Source of the DNA: Siminovitchia fortis
Lineage (GTDB): Bacteria; Bacillota; Bacilli; Bacillales; Bacillaceae_C
NCBI RefSeq assembly: GCF_003605365.2
Contig: NZ_QYTU02000001.1
Coordinates: 62,001-126,000, forward strand
Length of the DNA stretch: 64,000 nucleotides
Reading direction: 5' to 3'
Part shown: one piece after another, positions 16,318-24,575 of the stretch
How the letters are laid out: each line of letters begins with the position of its first letter
Position numbering within the stretch: the first letter of the stretch is position 1
The notes under the pieces: model-generated
Seen by the model: only the letters and a program-made list of their open reading frames with translations
Told to the model about the DNA's origin: nothing
Database searches by the model: none
Position numbers and translations under genes: made by a program

Positions 16318-16345
16318 TAGACGATCGGGGATGGATTATCTTACA
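16318..16345 (-). promoter_or_regulatory. Candidate ECF-type promoter for the sigma/anti-sigma operon
   Basis: On the minus strand TGTAAG (16345-16340) and CGTCTA (16323-16318) are separated by exactly 16 bases, the spacing and -10 CGTC core of Bacillus ECF promoters. It lies 25 bases before the GTG start. Confidence 0.55.
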
Positions 16346-16437
16346 ATTATGCTAAAAAATTTCTGCAGAGGTTCGGTCCTTTATTGAACTTTACCTTCTC
16401 CTCTTGTGATAAAATACATTAATTCCCAGTATTAAAA

Positions 16438-16479
16438 GAACATACATTCCCATATAATAAAGATACGAATATATGTTCT
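16438..16479 (+). promoter_or_regulatory. LexA (DinR) boxes and -10 element of polY2
   Basis: GAACATACATTC (16438-16449) and CGAATATATGTTCT (16466-16479) each match GAACN4GTTC with one mismatch. TATAAT (16453-16458) lies between them. This predicts SOS induction. Confidence 0.7.
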
Positions 16480-16503
16480 GTTTTAAAGGTGGGAGATAAC
16501 TAA

Positions 16504-17733
16504 ATGAAGAATAAAGTGATTTTCCTTGCAGACATCCAATCGTTCTACGCATCAGTTGAAAAGGTTCGTGACCACTCATTAAAGGATAAACCTGTAATCG
16601 TCGCAGGAGATCCGGAACGCAGAAGCGGAATTGTTCTAGCTGCATGTCCATTAGCCAAAAAGTTCGGCATCACGACTGCCGAGACTTTAGGGTCCGCAAA
16701 GTTAAAGTGCCCTCATGTAGAAGTGGTCCGCCCTCACATGCAGCTGTACATCGATGTATCTCTTCAAATTAGCCGAATCATGGAAGAATTTACTGATTTA
16801 GTCGAACCATATTCAATAGACGAGCAGTTTATGGATGTCACAGGCAGCCAAAGAATATTTGGCCATCAATTTGAGATGGCTAAAAAACTGCAAATAAAAA
16901 TACTGAATGATATAGGCGTCTACTCAAGAATCGGCATCGGTCCTAATAAAGTGCTGGCCAAAATGGCATGCGATCATTTTGCCAAGAAAAATAAGGTTGG
17001 CATTTTTCGATTAGATAAAGATAATATCGATCAACTATGGAAATTGCCAATTGAAAAGACACTTGGTGTAGGTGAAAAAATGGGGAAACACTTGCGAGGA
17101 ATGGGAATTTCTACAATTGGAGAACTGGCTAAATTTCCAGTTGAATTGCTGAAGAAAAGATGGGGCATTAATGGAGAGGTTTTATGGCAGACAGCCAATG
17201 GGATCGACTATTCGCCCGTCACTGTCAAGACCCATAACCAACAAAAAGCAGTTGGCCATCATATGACTTTGCCCAGAGACTACACGAAAATAGAGGACAT
17301 AAAAATAGTACTCCTTGAATTATGTACCGAGGTCGCTCGAAGATGTCGAAAAAAAGGATATATGGGTGTAACTGTATCATGCAGCGTCAGGGGTGCAGAC
17401 TTTAATTGTCCTACTGGATTTAATCGGCAAGTGACGCTGCCGGTTCCAACCAATTACGACCTGGACATTTTTCATGCAGCATACAAATTATTTATAAAAT
17501 ACTGGGATTGCCAACCTATCCGAAGCTTAGGAGTGTCTCTGTCTCATCTTCAGCCAGCCCATCAGTATCAGATCGATTTATTTGACAACTACCTTTATCG
17601 AGAGCAGTTGAATACAGCGCTAGATAGCATCTGGGATAAATATGGACGTACTGCCATATATAGGGCTTCATCTATCACAAATGCCGGGCAAGCTCATGAG
17701 AGAGCGCACAAAATTGGAGGTCATTATAAATGA
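16504..17733 (+). CDS. polY2: Y-family DNA polymerase (PolY2/UvrX type)
   Basis: A 409-residue Y-family translesion polymerase: first metal ligand D10 (LADIQSFYASVEK), the SIDEQF motif with the other catalytic acids (about 107-112), an IGIGPNKVLAKMACD palm/thumb segment, a HhH region GVGEKMGKHLRGMGI, and a C-terminal little-finger domain with QIDLFDN, a possible sliding-clamp motif. It resembles B. subtilis YqjW/UvrX, which together with YqjX is SOS-controlled. GGTGGGAG lies upstream of the ATG, and the next gene overlaps by 4 bases. Confidence 0.92.
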   Translation: MKNKVIFLADIQSFYASVEKVRDHSLKDKPVIVAGDPERRSGIVLAACPLAKKFGITTAETLGSAKLKCPHVEVVRPHMQLYIDVSLQISRIMEEFTDLVEPYSIDEQFMDVTGSQRIFGHQFEMAKKLQIKILNDIGVYSRIGIGPNKVLAKMACDHFAKKNKVGIFRLDKDNIDQLWKLPIEKTLGVGEKMGKHLRGMGISTIGELAKFPVELLKKRWGINGEVLWQTANGIDYSPVTVKTHNQQKAVGHHMTLPRDYTKIEDIKIVLLELCTEVARRCRKKGYMGVTVSCSVRGADFNCPTGFNRQVTLPVPTNYDLDIFHAAYKLFIKYWDCQPIRSLGVSLSHLQPAHQYQIDLFDNYLYREQLNTALDSIWDKYGRTAIYRASSITNAGQAHERAHKIGGHYK

Positions 17734-18074
17734 GAGCCAATAAGCTCACTCCCGGTTACAATTTACGTTGGGAATCAAGTAGAATGATGCTGCCTGAACA
17801 TAGGGAGCAGTTATTGGAGGAAAGGCGTAAACAGCAAGAATTTACCCCTGCCATACTAGACAACGATCAGCTTCAAGAAATCAATCGTGTAATCGTTAAA
17901 TCAATTGAAACAAGGCAGGCTGTTACGATTACTTATGCAAAAAAACATGGGCCTGCAAACTTTTTTGGGTGGATTCAAAAAGTAGATATACATGAAGGTT
18001 GGTTAAAAATGGTTCATAATGAAGAGACTCTTACTATTCCCTTTAAAAGAATTATAAATGCCGAAATTAATTAG
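17730..18074 (+). CDS. yqjX: YolD-like protein
   Basis: A 114-residue YolD family protein (SRMMLPEHREQL near the start; ITYAKKHG and FGWIQKVD in the beta-rich C-terminus). YolD proteins are nearly always encoded directly behind UvrX-type polymerases and have been proposed as UmuD-like partners; this is inference. It overlaps polY2 by 4 bases and shares its SOS promoter. A long-range inverted repeat (GAAATAGAC/GTCTATTTC, 18104-18152) follows in the convergent gap. Confidence 0.88.
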   Translation: MRANKLTPGYNLRWESSRMMLPEHREQLLEERRKQQEFTPAILDNDQLQEINRVIVKSIETRQAVTITYAKKHGPANFFGWIQKVDIHEGWLKMVHNEETLTIPFKRIINAEIN

Positions 18075-18217
18075 TGGTGGCCTTACCTATCACAAGAAAA
18101 AAAGAAATAGACCTCCCTTGAGACCTGAACAATTTTAGGGATTGTCTATTTCGTTGAACAATCTGCGACCGGGTTTCGCAATTTAAAAGATTAACGGGCA
18201 CCCATAGCTCCACCAAA

Positions 18218-19018
18218 TTACTTTTTAAAAAATGCTTTTTTTCCAAGGCGTTCAACAAGCCTCGGAAATATCGCATACAAAATGCTTCCCGCGTTCATCC
18301 AGCCGGGTAAATTGATCTCCCTGCGGTTCGTCAGCATCGCATCCACAACTTTTTCAGCCACCTTTTCAGTGGACAGTATATGCCGGCCCAGGTTTTTGAC
18401 ATAGTTTCCGCTCGGATCCGCAAGATCAAAAAAATTCGTAGCCATAGGGCCCGGATTAACGGCCGTCACAAAAACGCCGTCACCGGCCAGTTCCATACGC
18501 AAGCTGTTTGTGTAGCCCAAAACCGCATGCTTCGTCGCTGAATACACGCTCGATTTTGGGGTGGCCAGCTTTCCCGCCTGCGAGGAAATGTTGATGATAT
18601 GCCCGGATTTTCTTTTCCTCATAGAAGGGATCACTTCTTTTGTGCAGACAATCAGCCCGACGACATTAACGGCAAACATCCCCTCAACATCCGCCGGTGT
18701 CACGTCTTTCGCCTCGGCAAATATTCCGTAACCGGCATTATTAACCAGAACGTCGATGTGGCCGGCTTTTTCAAAAATGGCCCGAAAAACAGCCGGAATG
18801 TCCTCGTGCCTGGAGATGTCAAGCTTCAAGGCCAAGGAGCTTACGCCGTATTTTTCACGGATACTTTCAGCCATCTCTTCCAGCTTTTTCACATTGCGGG
18901 AAAGCAGTACAAGATTTGCACCGCTTGCTGCACACCGGTAAGCAGTCTGCTCACCCAATCCCCCCGAAGCTCCAGTAATAACAACCGTTTTCCCTTTTAA
19001 GCGCTCATTTTTTCTCAT
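18218..19018 (-). CDS. yqjQ: Short-chain dehydrogenase/reductase (YqjQ)
   Basis: A 266-residue classical SDR: the cofactor motif TGASGGLG (15-22), NNAGYG, catalytic serine in INISSQAG and the YSATK motif with the active-site Tyr/Lys. The C-terminal end is basic and hydrophobic, as in lipid- or retinol-type SDRs. The substrate is unknown. It lies 13 bases downstream of yqjP, as in B. subtilis. Confidence 0.9.
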   Translation of the reverse strand: MRKNERLKGKTVVITGASGGLGEQTAYRCAASGANLVLLSRNVKKLEEMAESIREKYGVSSLALKLDISRHEDIPAVFRAIFEKAGHIDVLVNNAGYGIFAEAKDVTPADVEGMFAVNVVGLIVCTKEVIPSMRKRKSGHIINISSQAGKLATPKSSVYSATKHAVLGYTNSLRMELAGDGVFVTAVNPGPMATNFFDLADPSGNYVKNLGRHILSTEKVAEKVVDAMLTNRREINLPGWMNAGSILYAIFPRLVERLGKKAFFKK

Positions 19019-19031
19019 TGTCTATTCTCCA

Positions 19032-19985
19032 TCAGGCAGAAAAATAAGCCGTACCATCATCGTTTACTCGCTTCGTAATTGCTTCGTTTGACAAAAGATA
19101 ATCAAGCTGGGCTGTCGTCTCAGACAATGTCAGTCCGAGCTGTTTTTCATAGACAGCAGGAAAAAGGATTTTCGTTAATTCAAATGTTGTGAACGGCTTT
19201 TCCTTCAGCAGCTCCAGCACTTGCATGGCGCGGTCATGCTGCCTTGAAAGGCGGCGTTCGATCAATTCGTGCGCCTTTTTCACCTCAGGCCCATGGCCCG
19301 TAAAGACTTCGCGGATCTCCAAATCCAGCATTTTACGAAGTGACCTGTTATATTGAAGCTGCGGCTTTGGGCGTTCTTTTAAAGGGTCAAGAGATGGTTC
19401 AAGCAGCGGATTGGAAGAAATAGACGCAAGGATGTGGTCCCCTGCAATCAGCGTCCCGTCTTCTTCACGGTAAAAAGCCAAATGGCTTTGCGCATGCCCC
19501 GGTGTTTCGAATACCGTCCAATTCTCAAATCCTGGAATGACGTCCCCCTCTTCAATTTCATAAGTCAGCGCACGCTTTGCCAAATACCGGAGAGGTGCTT
19601 TCAAAGCTGCAAGCATCTTCTCAAAGTCCCCCTCCATGCCAAATTCAGTGAAAAGGCGGCTGTAGAACTGATCATATGATCTTATAAACTCTTTGTCTTT
19701 TTCAATCCACGGGCGGACATATGGATGGCCGTATACAGGAATATCTTCCGGCAGCCATTCGAGCAGCCCTGCATGATCCGGATGATGGTGCGTTAATACG
19801 ACCTGTTCAATATCTCTGGGCTCAAAGCCTGTTTCCTTGAATTGCTTCTTAAATGCTTCCCATGCCTCTTCGGTTTTGACTCCTGCATCAATCAAGGTCA
19901 GAGAATCTCCTTTGACAAGATAAACATTGACGTCCCCCACGTCAAACGGTGTTGGCAAAACTAGCTTAAAAATTTTCTCGTCCAT
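19032..19985 (-). CDS. yqjP: Metallo-beta-lactamase fold hydrolase (YqjP)
   Basis: A 317-residue MBL-fold protein with the metal motif THHHPDH (65-71), FETPGHAQSHLAFY, AGDHI and a C-terminal winged-helix-like region (TTFELTKILFPAVYEK...LDYLLSNEAI) typical of the lactamase-B2/glyoxalase-II-like group with a C-terminal DNA-binding-like domain. The substrate is unknown. It forms an operon with yqjQ. Confidence 0.88.
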   Translation of the reverse strand: MDEKIFKLVLPTPFDVGDVNVYLVKGDSLTLIDAGVKTEEAWEAFKKQFKETGFEPRDIEQVVLTHHHPDHAGLLEWLPEDIPVYGHPYVRPWIEKDKEFIRSYDQFYSRLFTEFGMEGDFEKMLAALKAPLRYLAKRALTYEIEEGDVIPGFENWTVFETPGHAQSHLAFYREEDGTLIAGDHILASISSNPLLEPSLDPLKERPKPQLQYNRSLRKMLDLEIREVFTGHGPEVKKAHELIERRLSRQHDRAMQVLELLKEKPFTTFELTKILFPAVYEKQLGLTLSETTAQLDYLLSNEAITKRVNDDGTAYFSA

Positions 19986-20011
19986 ACTTATCCCTCAACT
20001 TCATTATTTTT

Positions 20012-20134
20012 AAGAAAAGCGCAAGGCGCGCAGCCTTAGGCGTCAAGCACAAGCCGAATTTTGATGAGGGAGCTTTTCAGCCACCACAGCAATTCGGCTT
20101 GATCCTTTCGCCGATGGCGCCTGGAGCTAGACAT
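20012..20134 (+). repeat. Dispersed intergenic repeat, copy 3 (diverged)
   Basis: Ends AAGAAAAGCGCAAGGCGCG and GGCGCCTGGAGCTAGACAT match the family, while the middle holds a different inverted pair (AAGCCGAATT and AATTCGGCTT). It lies between yqjP and the T-box. Confidence 0.75.
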
Positions 20135-20284
20135 AGCATACTTTCTGAGTGGAAAAATGAACCTAGATATTGCTTTCTTTACTTTTAAAAAAGAATTCAT
20201 AACATAAACATGTATAGTTTATCGATTTTTGCGTATAATGTCATTATATTTGGATAGAAACAGGGAATTGTTCATCTATATCCC

Positions 20285-20313
20285 TTGACAATTTTGTATT
20301 CTGTCAGCATAAT
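20285..20313 (+). promoter_or_regulatory. Sigma-A promoter of the proI T-box leader
   Basis: TTGACA (20285-20290), 17-base spacer, CATAAT (20308-20313). Confidence 0.75.
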
Positions 20314-20324
20314 CTTATATAAAC

Positions 20325-20572
20325 TTGACTTAAAACAGCGATGATCGGGATCAGTAGATAAGCAAATGATGAAAGAGATTGGAGTCCAGCGGCTGGAAGG
20401 CTCCATCATCCACTATCTTATCGAACCTGCCCAAGTGAGCTGTCAGCCAAAACTGACCGTCCCCCCTGCGTTACAGGGTTTGAGATGACTGCTTTTCGTT
20501 GGCAGTTAATAAAGGTGGTACCGCGAAAGTCAACCCTTTCGTCCTTTGATGGATGAAGGGTTTTTTGTTTTT
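20325..20572 (+). ncRNA. T-box riboswitch (proline-specific) controlling proI
   Basis: The invariant T-box sequence AAGGTGGTACCGCG is at 20513-20526. It is followed by an intrinsic terminator (arms near 20532-20544 and 20550-20561, then a T-run). Stem I precedes it, and the specifier position in GAACCTGCC reads CCT (20426-20428), a proline codon, which fits the downstream pyrroline-5-carboxylate reductase. Uncharged tRNA-Pro should stabilise the antiterminator and switch proI on. Confidence 0.93.
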
Positions 20573-20585
20573 TATACGCGCTGAA

Positions 20586-20605
20586 CAAGGCGCTTGCGCT
20601 TTTTT
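20586..20605 (+). repeat. Repeat remnant between T-box and proI
   Basis: AAGGCGCTTGCGCTTTTTT equals the reversed end of the dispersed repeat. Its inverted core GGCGCTTGCGC and T-run could act as a weak second terminator. Confidence 0.55.
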
Positions 20606-20622
20606 AAATGGAGGGAGAACAT

Positions 20623-21450
20623 ATGAAGATTTCATTCATCGGGGCCGGATCCATGGCAGAGGCAATCATTGCCGGTTTAATTGAAAAAAATATTTGCCGG
20701 GGGAAAGACATCCTTGTCACCAACCGTGAGGACCGGGCGAAACTGGAACAGCTTGAGCGCCGTTACGGAATCCGGCCGACATATGACATGGAAGGACTGA
20801 TCAAAGGCGCCGACATTGTCATTTTTGCAGTGAAGCCGAAAGATGCGGACGCCGTCCTTCAGAAGATCCAGCCATACATCCAAATGGATACATTTTTCAT
20901 ATCCGTCATGGCTGGCATATCCATCGCATTTATGGAAGAAAAATTAAAAGTGCCGTGCGCTGTGGCAAGGGCCATGCCGAATACATCCGCAAGCGTAGGA
21001 AAATCAGCGACGGCTGTTTCGTTCAATCAGCGTGTTTCCGATCAGCAAAAGAAACTTGCAGCTACAGTGTTTTCATCTATTGGAATAACTGCTGTTGTCG
21101 AAGAGAACAAGCTTGATGCCATAACTGCCCTTTCCGGGAGCGGCCCTGCTTACATCTACTATGTAGTGGAAGCGATGGAGCAATCCGCCCGGGAAATCGG
21201 CCTTGATTCCAATATGGCAAAGCAGCTTATTCTCCAAACATTGGCAGGAGCTGCAGAAATGTTGAGCTCCTCGGACTGCGCTGCCTCCGAGCTGCGCAAA
21301 GCTGTAACAAGTCCGGGCGGAACAACGGAAGCCGGAATCGAAGTGCTCCAAAGGAACAAAGTCGAAGAAGCCTTTATTCAATGCATCAAGGCAGCAGCAG
21401 AGCAATCAAAGCGCCTGGGCCAAATCCATGAATCGAAACACCCGGTCTGA
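20623..21450 (+). CDS. proI: Pyrroline-5-carboxylate reductase
   Basis: A 275-residue protein: N-terminal Rossmann fold (ISFIGAGSMAEAIIAGL), the cofactor segment IVIFAVKP, and the C-terminal P5CR signature from ALSGSGPAYIYYVVEAM to LRKAVTSPGGTTEAGIEVL. It makes the last step of proline synthesis. A proline T-box in front means control by tRNA-Pro charging. The start at 20623 has GGAGGGAG 6 bases upstream. The symbol follows B. subtilis proI, which is also at this chromosomal place. Confidence 0.94.
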   Translation: MKISFIGAGSMAEAIIAGLIEKNICRGKDILVTNREDRAKLEQLERRYGIRPTYDMEGLIKGADIVIFAVKPKDADAVLQKIQPYIQMDTFFISVMAGISIAFMEEKLKVPCAVARAMPNTSASVGKSATAVSFNQRVSDQQKKLAATVFSSIGITAVVEENKLDAITALSGSGPAYIYYVVEAMEQSAREIGLDSNMAKQLILQTLAGAAEMLSSSDCAASELRKAVTSPGGTTEAGIEVLQRNKVEEAFIQCIKAAAEQSKRLGQIHESKHPV

Positions 21451-21526
21451 GCATGCCATTGGGTTTCTTTTACCCCATCTTGGTATAATAAATGAATGAC
21501 CAGATGACGAAAGGGGCTTTTACTGA

Positions 21527-22543
21527 ATGGCTGTGAAACTGTTTGAACCATATGAAATAAACAATGTAACATTGAAAAATCGCATTGTCATGTCTCCTAT
21601 GTGCATGTACTCCTGCCATAATGAAGACGGCATGGCCAATGATTGGCATTATACCCACTATACAAGCCGCGCTGTCGGGCGAGTCGGCCTGATTATCGTG
21701 GAGGCGACTGCGGTCACTCCCCAAGGAAGGATCAGCCCGCAGGATTTGGGGATTTGGAGCGATGAGCATGTAGAAGGATTGACGAAGCTTGCCGGAATGA
21801 TCAAAGCACATGGTGCGAAGGCAGGCATCCAAATCGCCCATGCTGGGAGGAAAGCAGAGCTTGAAGGCGAAATCCTGGCTCCTTCCGCAATCCCTTTTAA
21901 TAAAAAAATGAAGACGCCGAAGGAAATGAGCGTCCATGATATAAAGGAAACTGTCAAAGCGTTTGGAAAAGCGGCGGAACGGGCCAAACAGGCCGGTTTT
22001 GATATTATTGAAATTCACGGGGCTCATGGCTATCTGATCAACGAGTTCCTCTCGCCGATCACCAACCATCGGTCGGACGAATACGGCGGAACCATGGAAA
22101 ACCGCTACCGCTTTTTAAAAGAAGTGATCGCAGAGGTAAAAGCAGTATGGGACGGGCCGCTCTTTGTCCGGGTTTCAGCCAATGACTATCTTGAGGAAGG
22201 CTTGGATCCTTCCCATTATGTAATGATGGCTAAGTGGATGAAAGAAGACGGGGTTCATTTGATCGATGTCAGCTCAGGAGCTGTCGCTCCGGCGAAAATC
22301 TCAACATATCCTGGCTACCAGGTGCCATTTTCCGAAAAAATCAAGCGGGAAGCAGAAATCCCCACAGGATCTGTCGGCCTGATCACAACAGGGATCCAAG
22401 CAGAAGAAATATTGCAAAATAACCGCGCCGACCTTATCTTCCTCGCACGCGCCCTTTTAAGGGATCCATACTGGCCAAGGACCGCTGCTGAAGAGCTTGG
22501 CTATGAAATCGAACCTCCGGTGCAATATCAACGGGGCTGGTAA
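21527..22543 (+). CDS. namA: NADPH dehydrogenase, old yellow enzyme family (YqjM/NamA)
   Basis: A 338-residue FMN TIM barrel with the OYE-class III features C26 and Y28 (MSPMCMYSC), the [14 protein letters not shown] substrate-binding motif and the C-terminal [13 protein letters not shown]. It reduces activated C=C bonds in enones and nitro compounds and is induced by oxidative or electrophilic stress in B. subtilis. A TATAAT (21484-21489) precedes it; GAAAGGGG is the ribosome binding site. Confidence 0.94.
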   Translation: MAVKLFEPYEINNVTLKNRIVMSPMCMYSCHNEDGMANDWHYTHYTSRAVGRVGLIIVEATAVTPQGRISPQDLGIWSDEHVEGLTKLAGMIKAHGAKAGIQIAHAGRKAELEGEILAPSAIPFNKKMKTPKEMSVHDIKETVKAFGKAAERAKQAGFDIIEIHGAHGYLINEFLSPITNHRSDEYGGTMENRYRFLKEVIAEVKAVWDGPLFVRVSANDYLEEGLDPSHYVMMAKWMKEDGVHLIDVSSGAVAPAKISTYPGYQVPFSEKIKREAEIPTGSVGLITTGIQAEEILQNNRADLIFLARALLRDPYWPRTAAEELGYEIEPPVQYQRGW

Positions 22544-22547
22544 TGAG

Positions 22548-22980
22548 ACAAGCGGAAGCGCCTTGCCCATCGACGTACAGACTGGAGTGCCTCCGACGAG
22601 ATAAAGGATAAGGAAAGGCGGAGAGTGCCTGCTTATCGGCGCAAAGCTAGACGAGCGCTGAAGAAGGCGTAGTTTGCCTTCAGCAGCGATTGGCTTAATC
22701 CTTGCGCCGATGGCACTCGCAGCCAGACAACACGGCGAGGAACGCAGGCTCAAGCAGCGACGTCCTGTCGCTTCGCCTGCACTAGCACATCCTGTGCGTC
22801 GGAGCCGATGTTGACTTATCGTAGGAAAGCTACTACTTGAGATGGCTTCGTGTGGTGCTTCCTTGAGTTGGCGTCGTGCAGCTTGGCTATGATGTTCGCC
22901 TATATCTCCTAGAGTAAGCTGCGCCGCAGGAGCACATTCAGTGCGAAGTCTGCTAGTCGATAGGCGCTGGAGCTGGACAA
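22548..22980 (+). repeat. Composite dispersed repeat, copy 4
   Basis: A 433-base block that starts ACAAGCGGAAGCGCCTTGCCC and ends GGCGCTGGAGCTGGACAA. It contains the same core blocks as copies 1 and 2, interrupted after GAGATAAAGGA by a second, shorter unit (to about 22730) and by CAGCGACGTCCTGTCGCTTCG blocks that also occur in copy 6 (42.3 kb). This is a nested or recombined mosaic. ORFs in it on either strand have no family likeness. Confidence 0.8.
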
Positions 22981-23071
22981 TAGGAAAAGCGGAAAAATCC
23001 GGATCAAACTTAAATCGGTTATTGGCATCGGTCCCCAGTGACCGCATGGGCGAAATAACCCCGTATAGAAC

Positions 23072-23100
23072 AGCCATACCTTCAAACAGAGGGTATGGCT
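23072..23100 (-). terminator. Hairpin at the end of rnz
   Basis: AGCCATACC (23072-23080) pairs with GGTATGGCT (23092-23100). The rnz stop codon lies in the loop. The T-run is weak on both sides, so termination strength is uncertain. Confidence 0.5.
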
Positions 23101-24005
23101 ATATTTGCAAAATCCGAAACTACTTTTGTTTCAGGGAAGATTGACTGCGCTTCTTTCTCCAACTGTTTCCAGTCTTCTTTTGTATATCTGGAGCTGATAT
23201 GGGTCAGGCAAAGCATCCGCACATTCGCCTCCCGGGCAATTTCAGCCGCCTGAAGCGTAGTAGAGTGGAAGTATTCCCTTGCCATTTCTTCATTTTCCCC
23301 CGAAAAAGTGGATTCATGAACTAACAGATCGGCATTCCGTGCAAGTTCAACAGCGTTTTTACATGGGCGTGTATCGCCGAGTATGGCGAGGATACGGCCT
23401 TTTTGGGGCGGTCCGACAAAGTCTCTTCCGTTGATGGTTCTTCCATCATCAAGGGTGACAGTTTCTCCGTCCTTCAGCTGCTTATAAATGGGGCTGGGCG
23501 GTATACCCGCTTCCATGAGCTTCTTTGCATCCAGCGCCCCCTGCTTGTCGTTTTCGGTTATGCGAAATCCAAAGCTCGGAACAGCATGATCCAAAAGCAA
23601 AGCTTCGATTTTAAACTGAGAATCTTCGAAAATCGTGCCGTCATCGAACTCTATGATAGTGAGTGGATATTTCAAGTGCGTTCCGCTCACTTTAAGCGAA
23701 ACCTCAAGAAATTGCCGAATTCCCTTCGGTCCGTAAACAATCAGCTCTGAAGTCCCGCCCTGAAAGGAACGGCTGCCCAATAATCCCGGCAAACCGAAAA
23801 TGTGGTCCCCGTGGAGATGGGTAATGAATATTTTTTCGATTTTCCTTGGTTTTAATGATGTATGCAGGATTTGGTGCTGCGTTGCCTCGCCACAGTCGAA
23901 CAACCAAACCGCATTTCTTTCTTCCAAAAGCATTAAGGCCAGTGCAGATACATTCCGCAATTTTCCTGGAACCCCTGCGCCTGTGCCGAGAAACAGAAGA
24001 TTCAT
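23082..24005 (-). CDS. rnz: Ribonuclease Z
   Basis: A 307-residue MBL-fold nuclease with the metal motif HLHGDH (H63, H65, D67, H68), the tRNase Z exosite segment around residues 150-190, LGDTRPC and THISSRY. It cuts the 3' trailers of tRNA precursors lacking encoded CCA. The neighbours namA and polY1 fit B. subtilis yqjK. AGGTGAGCTG precedes the ATG. Confidence 0.94.
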   Translation of the reverse strand: MNLLFLGTGAGVPGKLRNVSALALMLLEERNAVWLFDCGEATQHQILHTSLKPRKIEKIFITHLHGDHIFGLPGLLGSRSFQGGTSELIVYGPKGIRQFLEVSLKVSGTHLKYPLTIIEFDDGTIFEDSQFKIEALLLDHAVPSFGFRITENDKQGALDAKKLMEAGIPPSPIYKQLKDGETVTLDDGRTINGRDFVGPPQKGRILAILGDTRPCKNAVELARNADLLVHESTFSGENEEMAREYFHSTTLQAAEIAREANVRMLCLTHISSRYTKEDWKQLEKEAQSIFPETKVVSDFANIAIPSV

Positions 24006-24119
24006 CAGCTCACCTGCCTTCTATCTTTCAAATTTACATATTATTGATGGGTGACATAACGCACGGCGGCATTCACCCGGACCATTTCAACGGAATATAT
24101 TATCGCGGAGGTGTTGCTC

Positions 24120-24575
24120 TTGAAACGCGCCAATATTGAAGACTATTTGGAAAAAGGAATGTACGGCCCGAAGCAGACAAAACTTGAGGAACGGAAGAAA
24201 TTTCTCGGTACGATCAGGGAAAGGATAGTAGTCGCCCTCACAAAAAGCCAAGTGATGGAACCGGGCATCTATCCCGAGGTTGAAAAACTGATGAACGAAC
24301 ATCCGAAAACCACCCTCTTGCTAAATGGCGAACTGGGCTATTCCTTCTTGTCCGATTATATACAAAAGGCACGCCAAAAGAAAATCCCTTTTTCCATTGT
24401 AAGGGATAAAGACCACTCAACGGATATAGGGCTTGTTCTTACTTATCAGCATGCCATTGATAAAAAAGACATTTTTATCAAAAAGAAGCCATCCAAATTA
24501 TCCGGGTTGCAAAAGAAAACAAAAAACAAAAAAGTTCCCTTTTCGCTCGTTAAAAATATGTTTAAAAGAAAATGA
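24120..24575 (+). CDS. YueI family protein (DUF1694)
   Basis: A 151-residue protein with the DUF1694 core (EDYLEKGMYGPKQTKLEERKKFLGTIRERI...VALTKSQV, about 6-45) and a basic C-terminus (KKTKNKKVPFSLVKNMFKRK). Its function is unknown. TTG at 24120 lies 7 bases after GGAGGT and is preferred over GTG at 24111, which overlaps that site. It ends one base from the convergent polY1 gene. Confidence 0.8.
   Translation: MKRANIEDYLEKGMYGPKQTKLEERKKFLGTIRERIVVALTKSQVMEPGIYPEVEKLMNEHPKTTLLLNGELGYSFLSDYIQKARQKKIPFSIVRDKDHSTDIGLVLTYQHAIDKKDIFIKKKPSKLSGLQKKTKNKKVPFSLVKNMFKRK

Noticed and set aside
18104..18152. GAAATAGAC/GTCTATTTC as an insertion sequence end
   Set aside because: Only one 9-base inverted pair with no transposase or second copy; more likely a loose hairpin between convergent genes.
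21470..22069. Minus-strand open frame of 199 codons opposite namA
   Set aside because: Shadow of the complete old yellow enzyme gene; Cys/His/Phe-rich composition is typical of antisense frames here.
22548..22980. CRISPR-like repetition
   Set aside because: Repeats are long, irregular and mosaic, with no regular repeat-spacer pattern and no cas genes anywhere in the window.
22457..23077. Minus-strand open frame of 206 codons over the composite repeat
   Set aside because: It is made of repeat modules, has no ribosome binding site and no likeness to a protein family; similar frames (5671-5931) occur in other copies by chance.
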